From assembly GCA_030015575.1 (NCBI GenBank), contig CM057344.1:187133044-187197043 (forward strand): a stretch of 64,000 bases of DNA. The letters run 5' to 3'. Below are positions 32,991-44,583 of the stretch, in pieces. The notes under the pieces are model-generated. The model did no database searches. It saw only the letters and a program-made list of their open reading frames with translations, and was not told the origin of the DNA. This DNA is from Agapanthus africanus. Its lineage: Eukaryota > Streptophyta > Magnoliopsida > Asparagales > Amaryllidaceae. Within the stretch, counting starts at the first letter, position 1. Each line of letters starts with the position of its first letter. A program made the translations under genes and the position numbers.

Positions 32991-33467
32991 AGCCTTGCCC
33001 GGGTGATACAAGATCTCGCAATCGTAGTCCTTTACTAGTTCCATCCAACGGCGCTGTCTAAGATTCAGGTCTCGTTACTGAAATATATACTTTAAGCTCT
33101 TGTTATCAGTGAATATCTGGCACGACTCGCCGTATAGGTAATGTTGCCAGATCTTGAGTGCAAAGACCACTGCAGCCATTTCTAAATCGTGAGTGGGGTA
33201 GTTCTGTTCATGTTTCTTCAACTGCCGTGAAGCATACGCGATCACCCTGTCGTGCTGCATCAATACGCACCCTAGCCCCACTCGAGAAGCATCACAGTAG
33301 ACCACAAATCCGCCTGATCCTGAAGGCAATGATAACACTGGCACCATAGTCAAACAAGTCCGTAGCTGATGAAAGCTATGCTCGCACTCCTCCGTCCAAT
33401 CGAGAGGAACTCCCTTCCTGGTCAACCCGGTCAAAGGTGCGGAAATACGGGAGAAATCCTGTACAAA
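32991..33467 (-). pseudogene. pol: Tekay-1 RNaseH
   Basis: The open stretch 33075-33434 reads [20 protein letters not shown] then [20 protein letters not shown], closing with [12 protein letters not shown], the expected D..E..D layout of Ty3/Gypsy RNaseH. RNaseH removes the RNA template during reverse transcription. It is followed by a TAA at about 33072 where a Gln or Lys codon is expected. It is separated from RT by an in-frame TGA at about 33466 within a GYYR*F motif, where CGA would be expected. It lies between RT and integrase in the normal order. Confidence 0.87.
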
Positions 33468-35009
33468 TCACCTGTAGTAGCCGGCCAGTCCTAGAAAACC
33501 GCGGATCTCAGTAACTGATGTGGGTCTGGGCCAACGCTGAACGGCCTCGATCTTCTTCGGGTCCACACATATACCATCTCGTGTAATCACGTGACCCAAG
33601 AAGTCTACGCTGTCAAGACAGAATGCACACTTGGAGAATTTTGCGAATAGCTGGTGCTCCCTCAAAGTCTGCAATGTGATCCGCAGGTGCTGCTCGTGCT
33701 CCTCTCGGCTCCGGGAATACACCAAAATATCGTCAATGAATACGATGATGAACAAGTCAAGATATGGCTTGAAAATACGGTTCATCAAGTCCATAAACGC
33801 TGCTGGGGCATTGGTGAGTCCGAACGACATCACCAAAAACTCATAATGGCCGTATCGTGTGCGGAAAGCTGTCCTCGGAACATCCTCCTGTCGAACCCGC
33901 AGCTGATGGTATCCTGATCGCAAGTCGATTCTCGAGAAATACCCTTCACCCTGAAGTTGGTCGAACAAGTCGTCGATACGTTGCAAAGGATATCTGTTCA
34001 GCAAGGTAACCCGGTTCAGCTGGCGGTAGTCGATACACAGACGCAAACTGCCGTCCTTCTTCTTGACAAACAGAACTGGAGCACCCCAAGGAGACACACT
34101 GGGTCGAATAAGTCCCTTATACAGCAAATCTTGCAACTGACCTTTCAACTCACTAAGCTCCGCCGGGGCCATCCAATAAGGCGGTATAGAAATAGGCCCC
34201 GTGCTGGGAATCAAGTCAATGCAGAAAGCAATATTGCGCTCAGGCGGTAGCCCAGGAAGCTCGTCAGGGAAAACATCAGAGAACTCACGAACAATCGGAA
34301 CCTGGTCCAACGGAACATCTGTAGCTCTAGTATCACAAACATAGGCTAGGAATCCCTGACATCCCTTCCTCAACAGCTGTCCAGCGCGAAGAGAAGAAAT
34401 CAAACTACGAGGGGCGGCACCACGGTCCCCCTGCACAACAAAAGCCGACTCGTCGGGAAAACAAAATCTAACTGTCTTCTCACGGTAGTCCACAGATGCG
34501 TAGCACGTGGCTAACCAATCCATGCCTAAAAGAACGTCGAAGTCCAACATCTCAAGAAGGATCAAGTCGACAGGCAATGCTCTCTCGCCAATACGGACAA
34601 CACAGGATCGGAACACGTGCCTAACAACAAACGACTCGCCTACAGGAGTGGCCACAACAAGCGGCTGATCAAGCAAACTGGACTCTCTACCCAAACTCGG
34701 AACTAAGTGTGTGGAAACGTACGAGTGCGTGGATCCGGGATCAAACAACACATGTGCGTCAACAGAATATACGGATTGGGTACCTGAGACCACTGCATTG
34801 GATGCCTGCGCGTCTTGATGCGTCAACGCGAAAACCCGTGCCTGTCCTCCACCTGTGACTGGTGGTCCCCTACTAGCAACTGGTTGTACCCTGCCGGCGG
34901 CTGGCTGTCCTCTGCCTCGGCCACCTCGTCCTCTATGAGAAAACCCTCCGCGACCACGGCCTCTCTGTGCATGAGTCTGACGCGGAGCAACAGTAGGTAT
35001 AATAGGCAA
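33468..35009 (-). pseudogene. pol: Tekay-1 protease and reverse transcriptase
   Basis: This 513-codon open stretch carries, in order, a Gly/Arg-rich linker ([18 protein letters not shown]), the aspartic protease ([16 protein letters not shown], active-site Asp in DPG as in other Tekay-type proteases I know, and DVLLGMDWL flap region), and RT ([30 protein letters not shown], catalytic FIDDILVYS). It ends at a TGA inside the GLAGYYR motif. The protease cuts the polyprotein and RT copies RNA to cDNA. Upstream it joins the gag zinc-knuckle region with one in-frame TAG. It is one of the longest intact open segments in the window, but the polyprotein as a whole is broken. Confidence 0.9.
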
Positions 35010-35370
35010 CGCCTTCTGGGGTGGGGAAGGTGGAAGTGTGACATTGGGTACTGCTGCCTCCCTCCGGCGTATCTTGGTACAATCTCTGATGCGGTGACGG
35101 GGACTACCACACCCAAAGCATCCACGCGACGACTGCTGACCCTCCTAGGGATAAGAGCTAAACATCTGACCTCGCCCCGGGTCTCTGCCACCTGTACGAC
35201 GTCTATCACGGCGTCCGAATGGGAGTCTCCATGCTGTTGTATCAGTACGAACCCTCTTCGGCCCTTGAACTACCGAAGTCTCTGCAAGGCGCTCCTCGAC
35301 CAATAGGGCTGCGTCTACAGCTGCTGCATATGTCTCGCAATGCTGTGCGCTGATCGCAAGGAACAGTAGG
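35010..35370 (-). pseudogene. gag: Tekay-1 gag C-terminus with CCHC zinc knuckle
   Basis: On the minus strand, just after the Athila-3 insertion, gag resumes with AQHCETYAAAVDAALLVEER. It continues to the zinc knuckle [14 protein letters not shown], a C-X2-C-X4-H-X4-C box that binds element RNA. An in-frame TAG precedes the knuckle (SSYP*EGQQS), consistent with CAG changed to TAG. The N-terminal part of the same gag lies on the far side of Athila-3 at 43626-44429. The target duplication GTAAG at 35371-35375 and 43621-43625 marks the break. Confidence 0.85.
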
Positions 35371-35375
35371 GTAAG

Positions 35376-36900
35376 TGATTGATACGAAAAAGTGTGTAGT
35401 AGTTAGCCGCAATCAATAACGGTGTAGCGTGTAGCTAGACCGAGATGAGTACGGGTCGTCCTCAGGGAAACGTTGAATCGTTTACTCTTACTAAGATGTG
35501 TTGAAAAAGAGAGGAGGCATAAGAATTTTGTGAATGGTTTCTAGATCTACGTTAAGCAAGAATGCAAAAATATAGATCTAGATTATTTTAGGGATGTAGT
35601 TAATATAATAAGGGGGCTTGTAGGGTTCGTTAGGATTTAGTAGTTATGGACGATTAATTAAAAGTTGCCCATTTTATCGTTTAATAGATTTAAAACTAGA
35701 ACGACGGTGATGCGTGTAGATTAGGGTTTCTGGAGGGAAAAGGAATCCCACTCTTAACCCTTATCTCGACATGGAACTCCGTTCATATCTAGCCTTTACC
35801 AAAACAATCATTAATCTAATCTCTAATCGCGGTCAGAATTAACAAAGAATTGTTAGCGCGCCCGATTAGGATGTTAATGATTCTTTTGATAAAGTTCATA
35901 AACTTTATAGGACTTAAAAAGGGTTTAGCGATGTTCATCATCCATTAGCCTACCCTAATCCTACGAATCCTAACAAGCGGAGAATTACTCGCGCATGTTG
36001 GGAGAAAAAGAGATGGAAAGAAATTGCATAATTAAACTACAAAGAAATAGAATAAGAAGAAGAAAGATACCTTTATTAATCAACAATATTCATTACACTT
36101 GAATCCTTAGAAAATGATTACAATTTCTAGTTGCTTCTCGATCTCTTCTAAGGAGGTAGATGAATCGTTGATGATCAGCCTGGATGCGTGAGCCGTCTTG
36201 GACTTCGTGATCTCGTCTGCTTGATGCCTTCTAATTTTAGCCCTTGGTCCTTTATATAGCCCTCAAAGAAGAAAAACTAGTTACTATATATGGTGACTTC
36301 CTAATATGGTGACTTTCCATGCCTGGATTCTGAGTCCCTGTCAGTATTGATTTTATGATTTTGGCAGATTTTTGATCCTGACATCTTTAACATCTTGACC
36401 TGAGCTAAATCTTGCACAATATCTCTATGAATAATGTTAGTTTATTTATTAAATTAGAGAGAGTATCTTAATCACTATATATGGTAATAAATCTTTAAGA
36501 AACTTGATTAAGAATATTTAATATGCTATGCACTTTCTATGGTAATAAATCTTTAAGAAACATGATTAAGAATATTTGATGTGCTATGCATATTTTAATT
36601 ACTAAAATATTATGCATATATTTTGAAATATTATTCTAACCATTTGTATGATATTATATCTTTTAAGAATTGTGATTAGAATATTTGATATGATCTGCAT
36701 ATTTTCAATTACCAAAATATTATATAAATATAAAATGCCTATATTTTCCTTCATAATATTAATTATAATATATAAACATATGGCAAATAGTATTTTGTGG
36801 ATAAATCCAAATATGTTTAATATTTATAATAAACACCTTTTATTATTTAAGAAATGTAAGGAAAATACTTATACCAAAGTGCAATATTTTCAACTGAACA
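35376..36900 (-). repeat. Athila-3 3' LTR
   Basis: 1,525 bp, TGATTGATACG to CAACTGAACA. A TATA box (CTATATAAA on the minus strand) lies at about 36251-36260, with an AATAAA signal on the minus strand at 36072-36077. Confidence 0.95.
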
Positions 36901-36902
36901 AA

Positions 36903-36915
36903 TACCCCCAAACTT
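36903..36915 (-). other. Athila-3 polypurine tract
   Basis: The minus strand reads AAGTTTGGGGGTA, three bases inside the LTR edge. Confidence 0.88.
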
Positions 36916-38383
36916 AACTTTGATCGGCCCGAGAAAACTAGTTATTCAAGAGAAATAGAAAAAGAAAAAGAAAAACCTAAATAGCACACTTTCGTAGGCA
37001 AACACGATTGCACCGAGCATGTGCAACAAGCCGTTAAACCTCCAGGTGTCCCTAGTAGGAGGAGTGTTGTCTCCTGAGGGTTTTCAGTGGATTACACCCA
37101 CAAAATCCTATAATAAAAGAGAGATGGTGAAAATTACATATAAAGATAAGAACTATAAAAGAAAGAACTTGAAAATAAGAGTTTTCAACTACACCAGTTT
37201 TTCGGTTGTCATGAGCCCTATCTTAATAGTCATGAAAAGATGTTAGAAATCACATGATCCCTCAATAAAACATCATCTTTATTTTTCATTCCTATCTTTC
37301 TTCCAAACATCGATCATATAACCCTACGTGTGTGTAATAGACATCCCTACACTCGGAGAATTCAATTCAAGTTATCATACTCTTGTCCATCTACCTCAAT
37401 ACTTTTTAATTTGATGAATATTTAGATTGCTCACATATTTTCATGCGATCGTTAATACTTCTTGAGGTACTAACCGACCGATTACTCTTGTGCTTGCTGA
37501 TTAGGTGATAGTATTTTCCTCGTCTTGCACCACCTAAGGCTTAGCAGTGACTCCCAAACCAGTTGGTCTAAGGCACTAGGTGATGAAGCACCCTCGCTAT
37601 ATTTTTTTATTGCTGCCTTGGCGATAACAAAACCAGTGTTCATTTTTTTTCTTTTCACCATTTTTATATTTTCTTCATTTTTTCATTTCCTTCATACTTT
37701 GGCTTTTAGACAAGAGCATTTCAAGGTATCCTCTACTATCCCGAGTTTCAAGACGTGTGTAAGTGCGTATAGTAGGGTATCAACATTCAAATGTTTGGCT
37801 TCCAGAATAGAAACTATTTTTTAGACTTATTTTTATCCTCAGATTAGTGACTTCCTTCATCTTACTAACCCTTGGGACAGCAGCTCATAACTACTTATTA
37901 CCAGTTCGTTTAAGAAAACTTCTAATTTTCTTGGTTTTCTTAAACTATTCCTATCTTTTGGATGTAATTTTTCACTTTCTACTCTTTAGTTATAAATTTT
38001 TTTTATAAAATTTTTGAAAATGTTGTGCTTATGCAAAATATGATGCAAATTGATGCGTAAATAAGCACAAACCTCCCCCAAACCTGTTTACAGCAGTGTC
38101 CTTACTGATGTCATCCGTTAAGCTCAAAAACCTGTAGACTTGGGAGGAAATTATTAATGGGGGCAAGAATATATGAAAGTGAAAATCCTCCCCCAAACTT
38201 ATTTTTGGCTCACAATTTTGTAAAAATCATTTTCTTTCAAGAGCCAAAATATCCCCTCCCCCAAACTTGAGTTAATCTATGTTAATCTTTTAAAATCATA
38301 CGAGGGGTCAAGGTTATTGGTCAATGCCAAGCTTTGCAAAGACCGAAGGTCAACACCAACCATTCAAAAATTTTATCGATGAA
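36916..38383 (-). other. Athila-3 non-coding 3' spacer
   Basis: About 1.45 kb between the protease end and the PPT. It aligns with the 3' spacers of Athila-1 and Athila-2 (blocks around 37000-37120, 37260-37600 and 37700-37960). It contains three more PPT-like tracts (tcccccaaac on the plus strand) at 38074-38085, 38189-38200 and 38257-38268. No sense gene is seen. Confidence 0.72.
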
Positions 38384-39300
38384 TCACCAAGGTTGGTGGA
38401 AGAACATGTCACCTTTCGACGTGAAGAAGTGGGGAGGTGATAAGAGGTGTAATGGAAAAGGATTGTGTCTCAATTTGGAGAGACGACGCAGTGATAGTAA
38501 TGATGGATTACTCACATTATCATGATTGTCCAGAAGAAGGGGTGGAGGTTGAATTTCTTTATCTTGGATTTGATTCATCTCAACACCTGTATCTTTTAAA
38601 AATGCGAGTTCATTAGCGAAAATTTCCTCAAAACTTTCATCGATACCCCGAAGAATAATATCATCAGGAAAAACAGGGTGATCGTAAGACTCTATAAAAA
38701 GTTCCTCATCAGCGTTAGATGTTGACCCGGATAAATCGGTGGAAGAGTACATGGTTAGGTAAAACAACAACATATGAAAAGAGTCAGTATCATGAGGTTG
38801 ATCAAATTCGCTGCTGTCGACATCCATTAATTCGACAGAACACACATGAGCATAGGGTTCGGAGGGTTCACTTTCCAACTTGTAAATGTTAAGCTCAATT
38901 GACTTCTTTCCAAAAGATAGGGTCATAGAGCCGTTTCTACAATTGATTACTGCGTTGGAAGTGGCCAAAAAGGGTCGACCGAGTATCACCGGGATTTGAT
39001 TGCGTAGGTTTGCCATAGGTTGTGTATCTATAACGATAAAGTCCACAGGGAATATGAATTCCCCGACTTTAATTAACACATCCTCTAGCTCACCCCTTGG
39101 TTGGGTGATAGATCGATCGACCATCTGAAGAGTGCAATGCGCAGGTTTTAACTCTCCGATCCCTAATTGCTCATAAACAGAATACGGAAGCAAGTTAACA
39201 CTAGCACCTAGATCGAGTAGAGCACGATTGATATTTTTACCCCCAATGGAAATAGAAATTGTAGGACTTCGGGGTCCTTTCGTTTCTTGGGTAGTTGTTG
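38384..39300 (-). pseudogene. Athila-3 protease
   Basis: On the minus strand it reads MLPYSVYEQLGIGELKPAHC and continues through ITQPRGELEDVLIKVGEFIF, then NQIPVILGRPFLATSNAVIN, the Athila aspartic protease body. The open part is 38384-39193 (269 codons). The active-site segment just upstream matches LLDLGASVN of Athila-4. A weakly conserved tail (about 110 codons) follows and ends at TAA-like stops where RT should begin. Protease would process gag. It aligns closely with the Athila-4 copy at 51190-51710. Upstream frame breaks separate it from gag, so it is probably not made. Confidence 0.85.
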
Positions 39301-41266
39301 TGTAAAAGCAGTGCTCACATTACTCGCAAGGAAAACTTTTTTAGGTACTTGAACTTTTCTATTCCTAGTGCATAAGTCCTTTAGGATTTCGCATATGATG
39401 GAACTTGTTGAATAGCATCTAGGAGAGGAATGTTTATGTTAACTTGCTTAAAAATTTCCACAATCTTCTCCATTTGTGGACTTGGTTTGTTGCCCCTTAA
39501 CCTGTTTGGATAAGGTGCTTTATCAATAAGGGTTTGGTCCAATATTGGAGAGGATTGTGGGGATGGAGTGGATCCCAGAATTGGAGTGGGGATCGTTTTA
39601 GGTAGATTGAGGAAATGGGCGAAGGGTTCGAGCCTTGGGGAAAATGGAGAATAGGCTCGGGTGAAGGTGGGAGACTAGACGAATTAGGGGAAGAAGAAGA
39701 AGCTGGGGCATCATTGGTGTCACTATCATCACATTGCTCACCCACTCGGTTATTCAGCACCTTTCCTGATCTCAACGTAGTAACGACACTCACATTATAA
39801 CTTTGTGAGTGGCCAGGATTAGGTATGGGTTGAGATGGGAGTTTCCCTTTCTCTTTCGCACTCATTGCGGCGTTTAACTGTGCGAGTTGGTTTTCTATTG
39901 ATTTAATACTCTCGCCGTGGGAGGCGGAGTCTTTCTGTATGGTATCAATAGAAGACTTCATCTCAGCCGACAATTGCATGGAATGTTTCATGAACATATC
40001 CAAAGTTTGTGCGAGTGAAGAGTTGTCAGTACCGGCCACTTGTGGTGTAGAGGTGTTGGCCGGATTTTGAAAATTTTATGACTGAAAGGGAAGCTGATTT
40101 TTTGGTTGTGGTTGCTGTGGAGGAAGTCTTTGATAATTGCTTTGTTGGTTTTGGTTCCAAGAAAAGTTAGGATGATTCCTCCATCCTTGATTGTACGTGG
40201 AAGAATAAGGATTGTTTCTAGGTCGCTGCTGAAAAGCAGCATTAGTTTGAATCGATGCATTCATAGGACATTCTTCCGTTAAGTGTGAAGGATCTGAATA
40301 GCAACCACAGACGGTCTTAGGAAGCGTGACCTGATTTAGGGAGACTGATGAAAGTTTGTTCTCAATAGCATCGAGTTTCTTCTGCATCGCTGCCGTTTCG
40401 GTTTTTACTGCGATGGAAACATTGAGCTGGTGAATACCTCCCCTAGATGAAGGTGGTCTTACTCTTTCCCACTGCAAAATATGTTCAGCAAGGTCTTCCA
40501 GATATTTCCAAGCTTCACCGTCGTCTTTAGACATGAAATTGCATTGACACATTGTTTCAAGCATCTGATTTGTCACTGGATTAATGCCCTCATATATTAT
40601 TCGACATAAATCCCATCTTTGTATTCCATGATGAGGACATTGGACAAGCAGATCCTTGAAACGTTTAAAGCACTTCCAAAATGGTTCATTGGGAAGCTGG
40701 GTGAACTGGTTGATCTCGCTCTTAACACGGGCGGTCTTATGGTTTGGGTAAAACTTCTTAAAAAATACTATTACGAATTCATCCCAATTAGTGATAGAGT
40801 GTGCGGCAGTATTACAAAGCCATTTTTCTGCCAAGTTGCACAGTGTGAATGGGAGAAGACGCAAGCGCATAGCATCGACAGTCAACTGTGAAGTACCCAT
40901 CATTGTGCATACATTTTCGAATTTGGTGATGAAAACGTATGCGTCTTCTGACTCAAGCCCGTGAAATGTGGGCAGCAGATTGATGTAGTGGGGTTTAATT
41001 TCGAAATTATCCCCGTTAGCTGGTGGAAGAGATAGATAAGTGGGAAGAGGACCACGAATAGGATAGCATCTCTCTTGGAGAGAGATGCGCGGTGGATTCT
41101 GCGCACCTACGGATGGTGGCAGCGTGGTGTTATATTCTGATGGAGTGCCGTCCATCTCGGTCGTGGTGTATGGTGGGGGAAAAGAAGATGAAGAAGTACC
41201 GACTTTGGCGTCGATAGCAGGAACGCGGACAAGGCGGACACTAGGATCCCGTGTCCAGCCGAGCAT
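39301..41266 (-). pseudogene. gag: Athila-3 gag, split by a nonsense change and a frameshift
   Basis: Gag starts at 41266 (MLGWTRDPSVRLVRVPAIDA). It runs 396 codons with the retrotransposon-gag core (AEKWLCNTAAHSITNWDEFV, FYPNHKTARVKSEINQF) and a short cysteine-containing box (TVCGCYSDPSHLTEECP) at about residue 315-330. It stops at 40076 (LPFQS*), where Athila-4 has PFQPQNFQ, so CAA probably became TAA. The next open part, 39497-40039, continues gag (ESIKSIENQLAQLNAAMSAK, VVTTLRSGKVLNNRVGE). A frameshift near 39600 then separates it from protease. Gag builds the particle that packages the RNA. The coding frame is old Athila sequence carried by a pol-less element. Confidence 0.87.
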
Positions 41267-42074
41267 GCACTAAGCGGGTTTAGTGCAAGTGGCAGCGTGT
41301 GTGTGATTTTAAAATTGGTTTGTTTTGAAAAAAGTGGGACTCAAGACAAATCACTCTAAAATGCACAAGCAACCCTAGAACTAAGGTCACCTAAGTCCAG
41401 TCTCTAGACCGCTCTTAGACTTCCAAAGGACAAGCCGCAGGATCAATCCTCTACCGCCTCCGTACTACCCTTGTAGCCAGGTAAGTGCCAGGTAAGTGGG
41501 AAGGAACCACAGTAGTGGGCCTAATTAATAACCACTAGCCTTTGACACACTTGCCTAGGCACTACAAAAGTAATGCGGATAAACGATAGATTACCCACGA
41601 CCTTCCTCTGTCCTTATTGAGCGCGATAGTCCTTAGAGTCTGGTCTAGATATTTTTTAAATTAATGTAGGGTTGATGCAGATGCTCGGTTTGTGATTTAT
41701 GGGGCTTAGGAAGGGTGATGAAATCCCTACCTAATCTTGATTTGGTCTTTTCCCTTTAAAGTCCGTATTAAAATATGCAAAACAAAACCAATCACAAAAC
41801 TTTTGCAAAGAGATTTTTGAGCGGCGCTATTTTGCAAAGAATCCTGCAGAAAATAGATTTTATTGGATTTTAGAGGAGAGAGAAAGAGTTGGGAAAGATA
41901 CCAGAGAAGTTTGGAACCCTAAATCTCCTATTTCTTCAAGTCTGTCACTCCAGATCTCCTTGCAAAATTTCACGCACAAATCGTTAAATATCCAATTTGC
42001 AGTTTTGTGTTAATAATGATATGAATTGTCTAAGAATTCAACACAAATAGTAAGAATAAAAAATTACGCACGTA
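41267..42074 (-). other. Athila-3 leader (5' untranslated region)
   Basis: About 0.8 kb between PBS and gag start with no supported gene. It would hold the packaging signal. Confidence 0.6.
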
Positions 42075-42092
42075 TCCCCGGCAACGACGCCA
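42075..42092 (-). other. Athila-3 PBS (tRNA-Asp type)
   Basis: The minus strand reads TGGCGTCGTTGCCGGGGA, two bases inside the 5' LTR. It is one base from the commonly cited Athila PBS. Confidence 0.9.
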
Positions 42093-42094
42093 TT

Positions 42095-43620
42095 TGATTG
42101 ATACGAAAAAGTGTATAGTAGTTAACCGCAATCAATAACGGTGTCGCGTGTAGCTAGACCGAGATGAGTACGGGTCGTTCTCAGAGAAACGTTGAATCTT
42201 TTACTCTTACTTTAGATGTGTTGAAAAAGAGAGGAGGGATAAGAATTTTGTGAATGGTTTCTAGATCTACGTTAAGCAAGAATGCAAAAATATAGATCTA
42301 GATTACTTTAGGGATGTAGTTAATATAATAATGGGGCTTGTAGGGTTCGTTAGGATTTAGTAGTTATGGACGATTAATTAAAAGTTGCCCTTTTTATCCT
42401 TTAATAGATTTAAAACTAGAACGACGGTGATGCGTGTAGATTAGGGTTTCTGGAGAGAAAAGGAATCCCACTCTTAACTCTTATCTCGACACGGAACTCC
42501 GTTCATATCTAGCCTTTACCAAAACAATCATTAATCTAATCTCTAACCGCGGTCGGAATTAACAAAGAATTGTTAGCGCGCCCGATTAGGATGTTAATGA
42601 TTCTTTTGATAAAGTTCATAAACTTTATAGGACTTAAAAAGGGTTTAGGGATGTTCATCATCCATTAGCCTACCCTAATCCTATGAACCCTAACAAGCGG
42701 AGAATTACTCGCGCATGTTGGGAGAAAAAGAGATGGAAAGAAATTGCATAATTAAACTACGAAGAAATAGAATAAGAAGAAGAAAGATACCTTTATTAAT
42801 CAACAATATTCATTACACTTGAATCCTTAGAAAATGATTACAATTTCTAGTTGCTTCTCGATCTCTTCTAAGGAGGTAGATGAACCATTGATGATCAGCC
42901 TAGATGCGTGAGCCGTCTTGGACTTCGTGATCTCGTCGGCTTGATGCCTTCTAACTTTAGCCCTTAGTCCTTTATATAGCCCTCAAAGAAGAAAAATTAG
43001 TTACCATATATGGTGACTTCCTAATATGGTGACTTTCCATGCCTGGATTCTGAGTCCCTGTCAGTATTGATTTTATGATTTTGGCAGTTTTTTGATCCTG
43101 ACATCTTGAACATCTTGACCTGAGCTAAATCTTGCACAATATCTCTATGAATAATGTTAGTTTATTTATTAAATTAGAGAGAGTATCTTAATCACTATAT
43201 ATGATAATAAATCTTTAAGAAACTTAATTAAGAATATTTAATATGCTATGCACTTTCTATGGTAATAAATCTTTAAGAAACACGATTAAGAATATTTGAT
43301 GTGCTATGCATATTTTAATTACTAAAATATTATGCATATATTTTGAAATATTATTCTAACCATTTGTATGGTATTATATCTTTTAAGAATTGTGATTAGA
43401 ATATTTGATATGATATGCATATTTTCAATTACCAAAATATTATATAAATATAAAATGCCTATATTTTCCTTCATAATATTAATTATAATATATAAACATA
43501 TGGCAAATAGTATTTTGTAGATAAATCCAAATATGTTTAATATTTATAATAAACACCTTTTATTATTTAAGAAATGTAAGGAAAATATTTATACCAAAGT
43601 GCAATATTTTCAACTGAACA
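42095..43620 (-). repeat. Athila-3 5' LTR
   Basis: 1,526 bp, colinear with the 3' LTR. TATA box on the minus strand at about 42971-42980, poly(A) signal at 42792-42797. Confidence 0.95.
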
Positions 43621-43625
43621 GTAAG

Positions 43626-44429
43626 TAAGCCTCGAACAAATCTCTTGACTCTCATTTCCTCAGTAGCCACTAGGTATGGGGAATAAACAGATAGCTCGGT
43701 GAATAGTACATCGTACTCTGCCACTGTCATCTCTGGCGTCTGGCGTAAAGACTCGAACCTACGCGCTCGGGCATCCCTGACACTCTGGGGAAGGAAACGG
43801 GCCAGAAACACCGTCACAAACTCGGTCCAGGTCATAGGAGGAAGACCTGCTGCTCTGCCCTTCTCGACCGATTCACACCATTTCTGCGCAAGACCTTCCA
43901 GGCGAAAGCTCGCGAACTCTACCCATCTCGCATCTGAGCATCCGAATGAACGACATATCTGGGCCATCCTATCAATAAAAGACTGTGGGTCTTCGGCTGC
44001 ATCGATGCCTGTGAAGACCGGAGGCTTCAGCCTCATAAACTTTGATAGCGATACCGTAATAACCTCCGTGGCTGCAGGGGCAACTACCTGTATTGTAGGT
44101 ACCATCACGGTCCTCGTAACGGGTGGAACTACCTCTGGTCGCTGCGCCCGAAGTGTCTCGATTAGCGACCCTATCATCTGGCGCATCTCTTGCATACCGG
44201 CCCCTAGCATGGCGATTTGATCTATCGGTGGAACAGTCTGCTCTGGCACGACGAGTGTACTGCCCGGGTCAGTCCTCGTCTCAGACGAGTCAACTCGAAT
44301 CTCGGCTCTCGCGGCCACTCTCTGTGCCCTCGTAGTCTTTGGCGACGTAATGGCTGAAAGGAAAGTAGGATTCGATAAGGATACAGAAATTGAATCACCA
44401 GAATGTAGATAATCATGAAGGAATTTCAA
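43626..44429 (-). pseudogene. gag: Tekay-1 gag N-terminus, interrupted by Athila-3
   Basis: On the minus strand the frame starts MKFLHDYLHSGDSISVSLSN. It contains RAQRVAARAEIRVDSSETRT, then the gag core: LKPPVFTGIDAAEDPQSFID, FRLEGLAQKWCESVEKGRAA, TWTEFVTVFLARFLPQSVRD and RRFESLRQTPEMTVAEYDV, ending RVKRFVRGL at the insertion. The frame then runs on into Athila-3 LTR sequence, which is not gag. The rest of gag is at 35010-35370. It is next to the PBS and leader, so this is the natural gag start. Open throughout, with no stop in this part. Confidence 0.9.
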
Positions 44430-44567
44430 TCAATAAGTCCTAAGGTCGCTTAGGCGGAGTACCGTGTCGTGAGTATGCCGCAGAACATACACACGCTACG
44501 CCACTCTGCTTCAGCTACCTACTCCATCATACCAGGGTCATCCTACACTCCGAAAGGTAAAACCTAC

Positions 44568-44579
44568 GCTCTGATACCA
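44568..44579 (-). other. Tekay-1 PBS (tRNA-iMet)
   Basis: The minus strand reads TGGTATCAGAGC, four bases inside the LTR edge. Confidence 0.92.
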
Positions 44580-44583
44580 ACTT

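Larger units (their letters stand above)
35376..43620 (-). mobile_element. Athila-3, non-autonomous Athila element lacking RT, RNaseH and integrase
   Basis: An 8.2-kb insertion in Tekay-1 gag with TSD GTAAG. In element order: 5' LTR 43620-42095, PBS 42092-42075, leader, gag and protease (41266-38384), 3' spacer 38383-36916, PPT, 3' LTR 36900-35376. Protease sequence passes straight into the Athila 3' spacer, so the whole RT-RNaseH-integrase segment is absent. The LTRs differ at about 40 of 1,525 positions by eye count (roughly 2.5%), so insertion is fairly recent. Confidence 0.93.
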
